Source: Rhodospirillales bacterium
GTDB taxonomy: Bacteria; Pseudomonadota; Alphaproteobacteria; ATCC43930; CGMCC-115725
DNA length: 6,483 bases
Reading direction: 5' to 3'
Assembly (NCBI GenBank): GCA_015654725.1
Contig: JAATGI010000391.1
Span: 1-6,483 of the forward strand
Shown here: piece by piece, positions 1-5,699 of the stretch
Layout of the letters: each line of letters opens with the position of its first letter
How positions within the stretch are numbered: position 1 is the stretch's first letter
Notes under the pieces: generated by a model
Seen by the model: the letters and a program-made list of their open reading frames with translations, nothing else
Told to the model about the DNA's origin: nothing
Databases searched by the model: none
Made by a program: the position numbers and the translations under genes

Positions 1-1071
1 CGGCTGGGCCACGCCGGGCGGCAGCCCGCGCCGGCGGCGCTCGATCAGCCAGCCCAAGAGCGGCCAGAAACTCGCGATCAGATAGGGAAAGCCATAGTAA
101 GAGGACAGCGTGCCGGCGAGATCGCTCTTGGCCAGAAGATGCAGGATCGTCCAGGGCACGAACGCGGCATAGCCGACGAGCAGATAAGGATTGCGCGCCG
201 CGATCGCCCACACGATCGCGACAACGGCCGGGAAAAAGATATAGGCGCGATAAGTCAGGTAACCGGCCAGACGCACCGCGAGCAAATGGGTACTGAGATG
301 AGCATAGGCCGGGTCGCCGAGATAGACGCGCGCGAAGCTCGATTGATCCGGGTTGAGCGCGGCGCCGAGAATCGCGGCGACGACGCTATAGGCGATGCCC
401 GCCGTCAGGAACCGCAGCGCCGGCTTCTGCGCCGCGAGCGGAATGCCGTTGCGCCAATTCAGGGCCACCACCAGCGCCAGGACCGCGGCGAGGTGAAACC
501 CGGCATCCTCGCGGCACAGGAGCGTCAGAACGAAAAATACGGCGGCAAGCGCGAACCGGCCCTCGAGCCACGCGACCAAGAACAGCATCGCCCCGCCGGC
601 GATCAGGATCTCGAAATGCGGGTAGCGGATCTGGGCGAGCGCCAAGCCGTTGAAGGAAAACGCCACGGCCAAAACGAACGCAAGCGCCAATGCCGCGCCC
701 CGCCGCCACGCGTAATCGCGCGTCAAAATCCAGAACACCGCGACCGCCAGCGATGCGTGGGCGAAGCCGGTCACGAGCGCGAAGAATTGCGCCATCGACA
801 GCGGTAAAAGCGCGCTCAACCCCGACAGCAGGACGAAAATCGGCGCGATGTGAAAACGGAAAAAGCTGCCGTCGCCAAAGACCGGGTTGGTGGCCAGGCC
901 CCAGCCGTCGCGCCAGGCGATTTGCGCCAGCGCGCCCGAATCGAACAACAGCGCGCCATGGCGATAGAAATGATTGAGGATGTAATTGGCGTAGAGGATG
1001 AAAGCCGGCGCCGCGGCGAGACATCCCAGCGCGACGACAATCGCTCGCCACTTAAGGAATGGTTCGTTCAA
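1..1071 (-). CDS. Multi-pass membrane protein, DUF2079/GT-C-like (3' end off the window)
   Basis: A reading frame of 357 codons, open to the left edge, so the C-terminus is missing. It encodes a very hydrophobic protein with about ten likely membrane segments (roughly residues 9-29, 76-97, 98-117, 124-144, 157-187, 192-205, 219-239, 265-292, 295-312 and 325-343). An acidic first loop holds FDSGALAQIAW (43-53), followed by FRFHIAP (71-77), YPHFEI (150-155) and CREDAG (186-191). A first loop with Asp, then a conserved His-x-x-Pro, then an HxE-type segment and an acidic ED resembles DUF2079 membrane proteins, which are thought to be GT-C-fold glycosyltransferase relatives; the assignment is from memory of the family. 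Substrate is unknown. The start is TTG at 1071: an in-frame TGA lies three codons upstream and no ATG or GTG occurs near the N-terminus. The ribosome binding site is weak. It follows trpS on the same strand after a repeat-bearing gap. Confidence 0.75.
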   Translation of the reverse strand, partial: MNEPFLKWRAIVVALGCLAAAPAFILYANYILNHFYRHGALLFDSGALAQIAWRDGWGLATNPVFGDGSFFRFHIAPIFVLLSGLSALLPLSMAQFFALVTGFAHASLAVAVFWILTRDYAWRRGAALALAFVLAVAFSFNGLALAQIRYPHFEILIAGGAMLFLVAWLEGRFALAAVFFVLTLLCREDAGFHLAAVLALVVALNWRNGIPLAAQKPALRFLTAGIAYSVVAAILGAALNPDQSSFARVYLGDPAYAHLSTHLLAVRLAGYLTYRAYIFFPAVVAIVWAIAARNPYLLVGYAAFVPWTILHLLAKSDLAGTLSSYYGFPYLIASFWPLLGWLIERRRRGLPPGVAQP

Positions 1072-1087
1072 ACCGAATCAATTCCGT

Positions 1088-1164
1088 CGTCGTCCCTGCA
1101 GAAGCAGGGACCCGGGGAAGCTATCCGTCGCTCGCCCTGGACCCCGGCTTTCGCCGGGGTGACG
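1088..1164. repeat. Two-hairpin palindromic interspersed repeat
   Basis: Two perfect 8-bp stem-loops lie side by side. The first is GTCCCTGC (1092-1099), loop AGAA, GCAGGGAC (1104-1111). The second is ACCCCGGC (1141-1148), loop TTTC, GCCGGGGT (1153-1160). The whole is bracketed by CGTC (1088-1091) and its complement GACG (1161-1164). This matches my memory of a widespread alphaproteobacterial intergenic repeat whose spurious translations read like PAKAGVQG or PGESRGP. It lies between trpS and the downstream membrane-protein gene, so in their transcript it would fold into two hairpins that could protect a 3' end or attenuate transcription. No U-run follows, so it is not a classical terminator. 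Confidence 0.8.
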
Positions 1165-1210
1165 CATCGGTATTTCGATTGGGGGAATCGCGTCCGAGAC
1201 GGCGGCGAGG

Positions 1211-2209
1211 TCACGGCCGCAGCAAACCCACAATGTCGGCGATATAGCGCATGTTCTCTCGCGCGATCGCGTCGGCGCGCTCGGCACCGCGGCGCAGCAC
1301 CGCGTCGATCTGGGCGGGATCGGCCATCAACCGCTTCATCTCGCCGGCGATCTTGCCCAGCGCCGTGGCGGCGAGCGCGGCCAGCTCGGCCTTGAAGTCG
1401 GAGAAATTCCGCCCGGCGAAGCGCGCCACCACGTCGGGCAACGGCTCGTCGGCGAGGGCCGCGTAAATGCCGAGAAGATTGGCCGCCTCGGGCCGAGCTT
1501 CCAATTCCGCGACCGCGGACGGCAACGGCGCCGGATCGGTCTTGGCGCGCCGGATCTTGAGCGCGATGGCGTCGGCGTCGTCGGTCAGATTGATGCGCGA
1601 ATAATCCGACTCGTCTGATTTCGACATTTTCTTGGTCCCGTCGCGCAGGCTCATGACGCGCGTCGCGGTGCCGAAAATCTGCGGCTCGGGCAGCGGAAAA
1701 AAATCCGTGTTGTAGCGGCGGTTGAAGGCGCCGGCGACGTCGCGCGACAATTCCAGATGCTGCTTCTGATCCTCGCCCACGGGAACATGGGTGGCGCGAT
1801 AGAGCAGAATATCGGCCGCCATCAGCACCGGATAGGCATAGAGCCCGAGCCCGGCATTGTCGCGGTCCTTGCCGGCCTTTTCCTTGAACTGGGTCATGCG
1901 GTTGAGCCAGCCCAAGGGCGTCAGGCAGCCGAGGATCCAGCCCAGCTCGGTATGGGCCGGCACCATGCTCTGATTGAAGATGATGCAGCGCTCCGGATCG
2001 ATGCCGGAGGCGATGTAGGCGGCCGTCACCTCCCGCGTCGCCTGACGCAACTCCGCCGGCTCGATCGGCAGGGTGAGGGCATGGAGATCGACGATGCAAA
2101 AGATGCAGTCGTAATCGGCCTGGAGCTGCACCCAATTGCGGATGGCGCCGAGATAATTGCCGAGATGCAGATTGCCGGTGGGCTGGATGCCCGAGAAGAT
2201 GCGAGGCAT
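1211..2209 (-). CDS. trpS: Tryptophanyl-tRNA synthetase
   Basis: A class I aminoacyl-tRNA synthetase that charges tRNA-Trp with tryptophan using ATP, in the cytoplasm. At 332 residues it has the usual bacterial TrpS length. The N-terminal Rossmann domain opens with RIFSGIQPTGNLHLGNYLGA (3-22), containing the HIGH-type signature as HLGN (15-18). MAADILLY (130-137) carries the Asp expected to recognise the indole nitrogen, and VPVGEDQKQH (142-151) is the conserved substrate-pocket stretch. The second signature, KMSKS, is intact at 194-198. The C-terminal half is the helical anticodon-binding region. The ATG at 2209 puts the family N-terminus in register; a GAGG lies just upstream but closer than usual. 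It is 31 bp after the antitoxin gene and co-directional with murJ, a pairing familiar from alphaproteobacteria. Confidence 0.97.
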   Translation of the reverse strand: MPRIFSGIQPTGNLHLGNYLGAIRNWVQLQADYDCIFCIVDLHALTLPIEPAELRQATREVTAAYIASGIDPERCIIFNQSMVPAHTELGWILGCLTPLGWLNRMTQFKEKAGKDRDNAGLGLYAYPVLMAADILLYRATHVPVGEDQKQHLELSRDVAGAFNRRYNTDFFPLPEPQIFGTATRVMSLRDGTKKMSKSDESDYSRINLTDDADAIALKIRRAKTDPAPLPSAVAELEARPEAANLLGIYAALADEPLPDVVARFAGRNFSDFKAELAALAATALGKIAGEMKRLMADPAQIDAVLRRGAERADAIARENMRYIADIVGLLRP

Positions 2210-2240
2210 GGCCTCGTTATCGCCGCGCCGCCGCGATGGG

Positions 2241-2516
2241 TCAAGGACCGGAACGATGGCGGCGTGGCGCGGCCAAGATTGCGTCCTCCAGCGTTTGCCG
2301 AATAAAGCGCTGATAGGGAATGCCGGCTTTCTTGGCGGACGATTTGACCGCGCTCAGCAAGCTGCTCGGCAGCCGCATATTGACGCGCTCGGTCTTGGGC
2401 TGGAACTCGAACCTTACCAAGCGCATGCCGGAGAGGTCGTATTGGGTGAGATCGCTATTGGCGACGAAGTCCTCGGCTTCTTCATCGCTCATAAGTCTTG
2501 GCAGCTTCTTCTTCAT
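2241..2516 (-). CDS. brnA: Ribbon-helix-helix antitoxin partner of BrnT (CopG/BrnA-type)
   Basis: A 91-residue protein. The N-terminal segment (MKKKLPRLMSDEEAEDF, 1-17, then DLTQYDLSG, 22-30) is the acidic part expected to contact and neutralise the toxin. The segment RVNMRLPSSLLSAVKSSA (44-61) followed by GIPYQRFIRQTLEDAI (65-80) is a ribbon-helix-helix DNA-binding fold. The combination is typical of the CopG-type antitoxins found next to BrnT toxins; such proteins normally repress their own operon as the toxin-antitoxin complex. I chose the ATG at 2516 because AAGGAAG lies nine bases upstream; a TTG three codons earlier directly abuts that ribosome site and is unlikely. The gene overlaps the end of the toxin gene by 35 bp, indicating translational coupling. 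The symbol is by role; the sequence looks closer to the CopG-antitoxin family than to Brucella BrnA itself. Confidence 0.85.
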   Translation of the reverse strand: MKKKLPRLMSDEEAEDFVANSDLTQYDLSGMRLVRFEFQPKTERVNMRLPSSLLSAVKSSAKKAGIPYQRFIRQTLEDAILAAPRRHRSGP

Positions 2517-2820
2517 AGTAAGCAACTTCCTTTCGGTGCATGTAACGAGCGCTGACGGGCCTTATCAAGGTTTGGCCATTGCGCTCCCGCAAGGTGAATG
2601 CGACCAAGATGCCCCGTCCATCGTGATTTCTAATGAGAGCCTTGAAGCGCTGTTCATCGCTCGAGTGCGCCGGATCGTCCAGAATGAAGAAGGGCGCCGC
2701 AAAAACCGCTTCAATCGCCGCGATCGAGACGCCGTGCGTCTGACACTTTGCCCGGTTGCCGGCATCCCAGTCGAAACCCGTTAGTCTTCGATCACCGAAT
2801 ATAAGTAGCGGCTTGTCCAT
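2482..2820 (-). CDS. brnT: BrnT-type ribonuclease toxin
   Basis: A 112-residue protein with the BrnT family layout. An aromatic-acidic opening, GFDWDAGNRAKCQTHGVS (15-32), is followed by IEAVF (36-40). DEQRFKALIRNHDGRGILVAF (55-75) is the central strand region with the conserved Arg, and IRPVSARYMHRKE (86-98) is the closing strand and basic segment. BrnT toxins have a RelE-like fold and cut RNA, stopping translation, until bound by the antitoxin; activity here is inferred. Two points differ from common members. The usual Lys before HGVS is Thr28, and about ten residues precede the normal family start. The ATG at 2820 is the only start before the family motif. The gene begins 18 bp after the murJ stop, with no strong ribosome site, and overlaps the antitoxin gene, in the usual toxin-first order. 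Confidence 0.85.
   Translation of the reverse strand: MDKPLLIFGDRRLTGFDWDAGNRAKCQTHGVSIAAIEAVFAAPFFILDDPAHSSDEQRFKALIRNHDGRGILVAFTLRERNGQTLIRPVSARYMHRKEVAYYEEEAAKTYER
2526..2532 (-). promoter_or_regulatory. Ribosome binding site of the antitoxin gene, inside the toxin gene
   Basis: AAGGAAG on the minus strand, nine bases before the ATG at 2516. It lies within the last codons of the toxin gene (the Arg-Lys-Glu-Val stretch). It decides the antitoxin start and implies that ribosomes finishing the toxin can reinitiate on the antitoxin. Confidence 0.65.
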
Positions 2821-2831
2821 ACAATTGTCAA
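2821..2831 (-). promoter_or_regulatory. Possible operator / -35-like element before brnT
   Basis: The minus strand reads TTGACAATTGT directly before the toxin ATG. It contains a consensus -35 hexamer, TTGACA, and a perfect 8-bp palindrome, ACAATTGT (2821-2828). No matching -10 lies 16-18 bp downstream (the nearest, TATATT, is 22 bp away), and a promoter here would start transcription inside the gene. An operator for autorepression is therefore as plausible as a promoter. The evidence is weak. Confidence 0.25.
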
Positions 2832-2838
2832 CCCATTC

Positions 2839-4386
2839 TCACGCCGTCTGCCGCCGCAACCGCCGCCACAAATCGCTCCGGTCAATGCCGGAGAAGGCCA
2901 GCGCCAGCAGGAAGAACGACGCGACGCCGACGCCCACGAGGACCGCGAGCGCCGCGACCTGTCCCGCCAGCGGGCCGTGCCAGGCCTCGCTCAACAGATA
3001 ATCGAGCAGCCACACCGCAGCGCCCATGACCGTGGCGGCGGCGATCATGCGCGGCAGGCGCTTGCGCGCGCCCTGATCGAGCGCGAAATGGCCGCGCCGC
3101 GCCAGCATCCAAGTCAAGGCGAGCGCGTTGGCCCAACCGGCGATGCTGGTCGCCATGGCGACGCCGATATGGGCCAATCCGGTGCCGAGGCCGAGCCCCA
3201 CCGTGAGCGCGATATTGAGCGCGACCGTGGCGGCGCCGATCAGGACCGGCGTCCGGGTGTCGTGGCGCGCGAAATAGCCGGGCACCATCACTTTGATGAG
3301 GACGAAGGCCGGCAGGCCCGCGGCATAGGCGGCCAGCGCCGGCGCCGTCGCCCGCGCGTCGGCGGCGGTGAATTTGCCGTGCTCGAACAGCACGGTCAGA
3401 ATCGGCATCGCCCCTACCGCGAGCGCCACCGCCGCCGGCAGGGTCATCAGCAAGGCTAGCTCGAGGCCGCGATTCTGGGTGTCGTTGGCGCCGAGACCGT
3501 CGCCGGTGCGGACCTGGCGCGAGATCGCCGGCAGGATCGCGGTGCCGACCGCGATGCCGATGACGGCCAAGGGCAATTGATTGAGCCGGTCGGCGTAATT
3601 GAGGAACGACACCGACCCCACCGGTAGCAGCGAGGCGATCGCGGTCGAGACCAGGAGATTGATCTGGGTGACGCCGGCGCCGAACACGGCCGGCGCCATG
3701 ATGCGAAGCAGCCGGCGCGTATCGAGCGTGAGGCGCGGCACCGGCAAGGAGAGGCTCATGCCCACGCGCCGGCACGACGCCATCAGCCACAGGAACTGCG
3801 CGACGCCCGCGCCGGTGACCGCCCAGGCCAGCGCTTGGCCGGTCAAGGGCCGCACCCCCAACAGCGCCGCGATCAGGAAAATGTTCAAGAGCACCGGCGT
3901 CACCGCCGTGGCGGCGAAGCGCTCGAGCGAGTTCAGCACGCCGCCTTGCAGCGCTACCAGCGAAATGAACAGGAGATAGGGAAACATGATGCGGGTGAGA
4001 TCGACCGCCAATGCGAACTTGGCCGGGTTGGCGCGAAAGCCGGGCGCGATCGCATCCAAAATCCAGGGCGTGCAGGCCTCGCCCAAAACCAGGAAGACAA
4101 TGAGCGCCAGCAGCAATATCGCCAGCGCGTCCTCGGCGAAGCGCTTGGCCTCGGCATGGCCCTCGGTCGCTATCTTGCCGGCGAAAATCGGCACGAAGGC
4201 GATGCTGAAGGCGCCTTCGGCGAACAGGCTGCGGAACATGTTGGGCAGGCGCAGCGCCACGAAGAAGGTGTCGCTCAAATCGCTGGCACCGAGATACGTC
4301 GCGGTCAGAATCTCGCGCACGAACCCCAGCACCCGGCTGATCATGGTATAAGAGCCGAGCGTCGCGACGGAGCGGATCAGCGCCAT
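2839..4386 (-). CDS. murJ: Lipid II flippase MurJ (MviN)
   Basis: An inner-membrane protein of the MOP exporter superfamily that moves the peptidoglycan precursor lipid II across the cytoplasmic membrane. The 515-residue length fits, and hydrophobic segments run throughout, consistent with the 14 membrane helices of the family. The N-terminus is a textbook match: GSYTMISRVLGFVRE (11-25), then DTFFVALRLPNMFRSLFAEG (39-58). The charged residues known to be essential in E. coli MurJ (Arg18, Arg24, Asp39 and Arg52) fall at the same positions here, and Arg267 in YADRLNQLP (264-272) corresponds to E. coli Arg270. The C-terminal tail is basic (RRLRRQTA). The ATG at 4386 gives the family register, although no good ribosome site precedes it. 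It is divergent from dapB across 44 bp and leads the minus-strand series. Confidence 0.97.
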   Translation of the reverse strand: MALIRSVATLGSYTMISRVLGFVREILTATYLGASDLSDTFFVALRLPNMFRSLFAEGAFSIAFVPIFAGKIATEGHAEAKRFAEDALAILLLALIVFLVLGEACTPWILDAIAPGFRANPAKFALAVDLTRIMFPYLLFISLVALQGGVLNSLERFAATAVTPVLLNIFLIAALLGVRPLTGQALAWAVTGAGVAQFLWLMASCRRVGMSLSLPVPRLTLDTRRLLRIMAPAVFGAGVTQINLLVSTAIASLLPVGSVSFLNYADRLNQLPLAVIGIAVGTAILPAISRQVRTGDGLGANDTQNRGLELALLMTLPAAVALAVGAMPILTVLFEHGKFTAADARATAPALAAYAAGLPAFVLIKVMVPGYFARHDTRTPVLIGAATVALNIALTVGLGLGTGLAHIGVAMATSIAGWANALALTWMLARRGHFALDQGARKRLPRMIAAATVMGAAVWLLDYLLSEAWHGPLAGQVAALAVLVGVGVASFFLLALAFSGIDRSDLWRRLRRQTA

Positions 4387-4416
4387 GGCGCAGGTTTAGT
4401 GCGATTCGACGAGCTT

Positions 4417-4424
4417 AGAAAGGA
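4417..4424 (+). promoter_or_regulatory. Ribosome binding site of dapB
   Basis: AGAAAGGA ends six bases before GTG at 4431. It supports the GTG as the dapB start, since no ATG is available at the family N-terminus. Confidence 0.7.
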
Positions 4425-4430
4425 TCGCGG

Positions 4431-5240
4431 GTGTCTGATATCGGAATCGGCATAACCGGCTGCGCCGGGCGGATGGGCCGGATGCTGGTGGCGGAAGCGG
4501 CCGCGGCCAAGGGCTGCCGTGTGGTCGCCGGCATCGACGCCAAGGGCAATCCCGCCATCGGGCGCGACCTGGGCGAGTTGGCCGGCATTGGCGCCCTCGG
4601 CGTCACGGCCGGCGACGATCCAGCCGGCCTGTTCCGCGCCTCGGATGTGGTGATCGATTTCTCGACCCCAGAAGCGGCGGTTACATCGGCGCGGCTCGCG
4701 GCGCAATATAAAAAACCGCTGCTTTTGGGCACGACCGGCCTCAATGAGGAGCAAGCCGCCGCCGTGCGCGAAGCGGCCAAGACCGTGCCGATCGTGTGGC
4801 CACCCAACACCAGCCTGGGCGTGACCCTGCTCACCGCGCTCGTCGAAGAGGCGGCGCGTCGCCTTGGCCCGGATTGGGACATCGAGGTCGTCGAGATGCA
4901 TCACAAGCACAAGGTCGATGCGCCGTCGGGGACGGCGCTGGCTTTGGGCCGCGCCGCCGCCACGGGGCGCGGCGTCGATCTCGCCAAGGTAAGCGCGCGC
5001 GGGCGCGACGGCATCACCGGCCCCCGCCAAGAAGGCGCCATCGGCTTCGCGTCGCTACGCGGTGGCGATGTCGCCGGCGATCACACCGTGATTTTCGCCG
5101 GCGAGGGCGAGCGGCTCGAATTCACCCACCGCGCCGCCTCGCGCCGGATTTTCGCCACGGGCGCGATCACGGCCGCGCTCTGGCTCGGCCACGGCCGGAA
5201 GCCCGGTCTTTACGGCATGAAAGACGTGCTGGGATTGTGA
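4431..5240 (+). CDS. dapB: 4-hydroxy-tetrahydrodipicolinate reductase
   Basis: Reduces 4-hydroxy-tetrahydrodipicolinate with NAD(P)H to tetrahydrodipicolinate in the cytoplasm, on the route to meso-diaminopimelate (peptidoglycan) and lysine. The 269-residue length is normal. The N-terminal nucleotide-binding Rossmann domain has GITGCAGRMG (7-16), followed by DVVIDFSTPEA (72-82) and GTTGL (100-104). The catalytic and substrate-binding block VEMHHKHKVDAPSGTA (154-169) holds the general-acid His pair (157-158), Lys161 and the SGT substrate loop. The conserved end GLYGMKDVLGL is complete. The segment PPNTSLGVTLL (124-134) keeps the conserved Asn, Ser, Gly and Val, but has Pro and Thr where Ala/Gly and Met/Phe are more usual. 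The start is GTG. It is divergent from murJ and convergent with the small RHH gene. Confidence 0.97.
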   Translation: MSDIGIGITGCAGRMGRMLVAEAAAAKGCRVVAGIDAKGNPAIGRDLGELAGIGALGVTAGDDPAGLFRASDVVIDFSTPEAAVTSARLAAQYKKPLLLGTTGLNEEQAAAVREAAKTVPIVWPPNTSLGVTLLTALVEEAARRLGPDWDIEVVEMHHKHKVDAPSGTALALGRAAATGRGVDLAKVSARGRDGITGPRQEGAIGFASLRGGDVAGDHTVIFAGEGERLEFTHRAASRRIFATGAITAALWLGHGRKPGLYGMKDVLGL

Positions 5241-5286
5241 TTTCCCGGTTCGAATCCGGACCAGGTTGATGCCGTGAACGGGACGG

Positions 5287-5556
5287 TTAGCGACGCGACC
5301 GGGGGTCAGGGAATTTCCGGCGCGGCGGCTTCACGCCCGCGCGGATAGCCGCGATCTCGTCGGCGGCCGGAACGGCCTCGGCCATCCGCGCGATCCCGGC
5401 GCGGAAGGCCCGCAATTCCGCTTCGCGCAGGTAAAAACGCAGGGCTTCGCGCACCAGTTCCGAGCGGGTGCGATGCTCGTTCCGGCAAGCGAGTTCGATT
5501 TCTTTCGCCATTTGCGGCGGCAGGGAAATCGAAAACGTGGCGGTGACGCGCGGCAT
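5287..5556 (-). CDS. Solitary ribbon-helix-helix protein (antitoxin-like or regulator)
   Basis: An 89-residue protein. Residues 5-15 (TATFSISLPPQ) form the DNA-contacting beta strand, and MAKEIELACRNEHRTRSELVREALRF (16-41) contains the two helices of a ribbon-helix-helix fold of the CopG/ParD/VapB type. Residues 44-75, rich in Ala, Glu and Arg, form a predicted helical tail (AELRAFRAGIARMAEA, then DEIAAIRAG) like those antitoxins use to bind toxins. The tail ends in a basic Pro/Arg stretch. No toxin-sized reading frame accompanies it: downstream is the end of dapB (46 bp away, convergent), and upstream is hslV on the other strand. The ATG at 5556 has AAGG about eight bases upstream and a good promoter. 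It may be an orphan antitoxin left after toxin loss, or a stand-alone repressor. The partner and target are unknown. Confidence 0.8.
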   Translation of the reverse strand: MPRVTATFSISLPPQMAKEIELACRNEHRTRSELVREALRFYLREAELRAFRAGIARMAEAVPAADEIAAIRAGVKPPRRKFPDPRSRR

Positions 5557-5592
5557 GTTCGCCGACCTTGAATGTCGTACGGAGTATTACTA

Positions 5593-5621
5593 ATTATCAC
5601 TGCCCGACGGTTCGGGGTCAA
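5593..5621 (-). promoter_or_regulatory. Sigma70-type promoter of the RHH gene
   Basis: On the minus strand, TTGACC (5621-5616) and GATAAT (5598-5593) are separated by exactly 17 bp. Each matches the sigma70 consensus at five of six positions, and TG precedes the -10 closely. Transcription would begin near 5586, about 30 bp before the ATG. The spacer carries an inverted repeat, CCCGA (5603-5607) and TCGGG (5612-5616), and AGTATTACT (5583-5591) lies near the start point. Either could be an operator for autoregulation; that part is inference. Confidence 0.6.
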
Positions 5622-5636
5622 GCGGCGAAGGCCGCT
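5621..5636. other. Small perfect hairpin upstream of hslV
   Basis: AGCGGC, loop GAAG, GCCGCT: a perfect 6-bp stem with a four-base loop. It abuts the -35 of the divergent RHH promoter. It could be part of an operator, or part of the hslV leader if hslV transcription starts upstream of it. Confidence 0.35.
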
Positions 5637-5638
5637 CC

Positions 5639-5667
5639 TGGACACCGGGCACCGCCGCTTGATATCC
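5639..5667 (+). promoter_or_regulatory. Tentative hslV promoter
   Basis: TGGACA (5639-5644, five of six to the -35 consensus) is followed 16-17 bp later by GATATC/ATATCC (5661-5667), a poor -10. HslVU is a heat-shock operon in many bacteria, but I cannot match a clear RpoH-type promoter here. This is only the best candidate in the 143-bp gap before hslV. Confidence 0.2.
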
Positions 5668-5699
5668 CCTCGGCCCGACACAAGATTCGGAAGACCGCG

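Noticed and set aside
139..807. A long open frame on the plus strand opposite the membrane protein
   Set aside because: The product is Arg/Gln/Glu-rich with no family signature, typical of antisense frames in GC-rich DNA. The minus-strand frame 1-1071 gives a coherent multi-helix membrane protein.
386..1051. A 221-codon minus-strand frame in the same region
   Set aside because: Wrong frame of the membrane-protein gene: Arg/Pro/Gly-rich without membrane segments or motifs.
1059..1287. Small proteins with VPAEAGTR-like or PGESRGP-like segments
   Set aside because: These are translations of the two-hairpin repeat, a familiar source of spurious gene calls.
4347..4352. TATAAG as a -10 for dapB inside murJ
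   Set aside because: No -35 at suitable distance, and the bases encode the conserved Ser-Tyr-Thr stretch of MurJ.
3835..4455. A 206-codon plus-strand frame opposite murJ
   Set aside because: Low-complexity Gln/Arg/Glu composition; the shadow of the well supported murJ gene.
4377..5030. A 217-codon minus-strand frame opposite dapB
   Set aside because: Antisense shadow; dapB has intact catalytic motifs and a ribosome site.
5568..5699. A 44-residue N-terminal extension of hslV from a TTG
   Set aside because: No resemblance to HslV, no ribosome site, and it overlaps the RHH promoter; the ATG at 5700 has GGAAG at good spacing.
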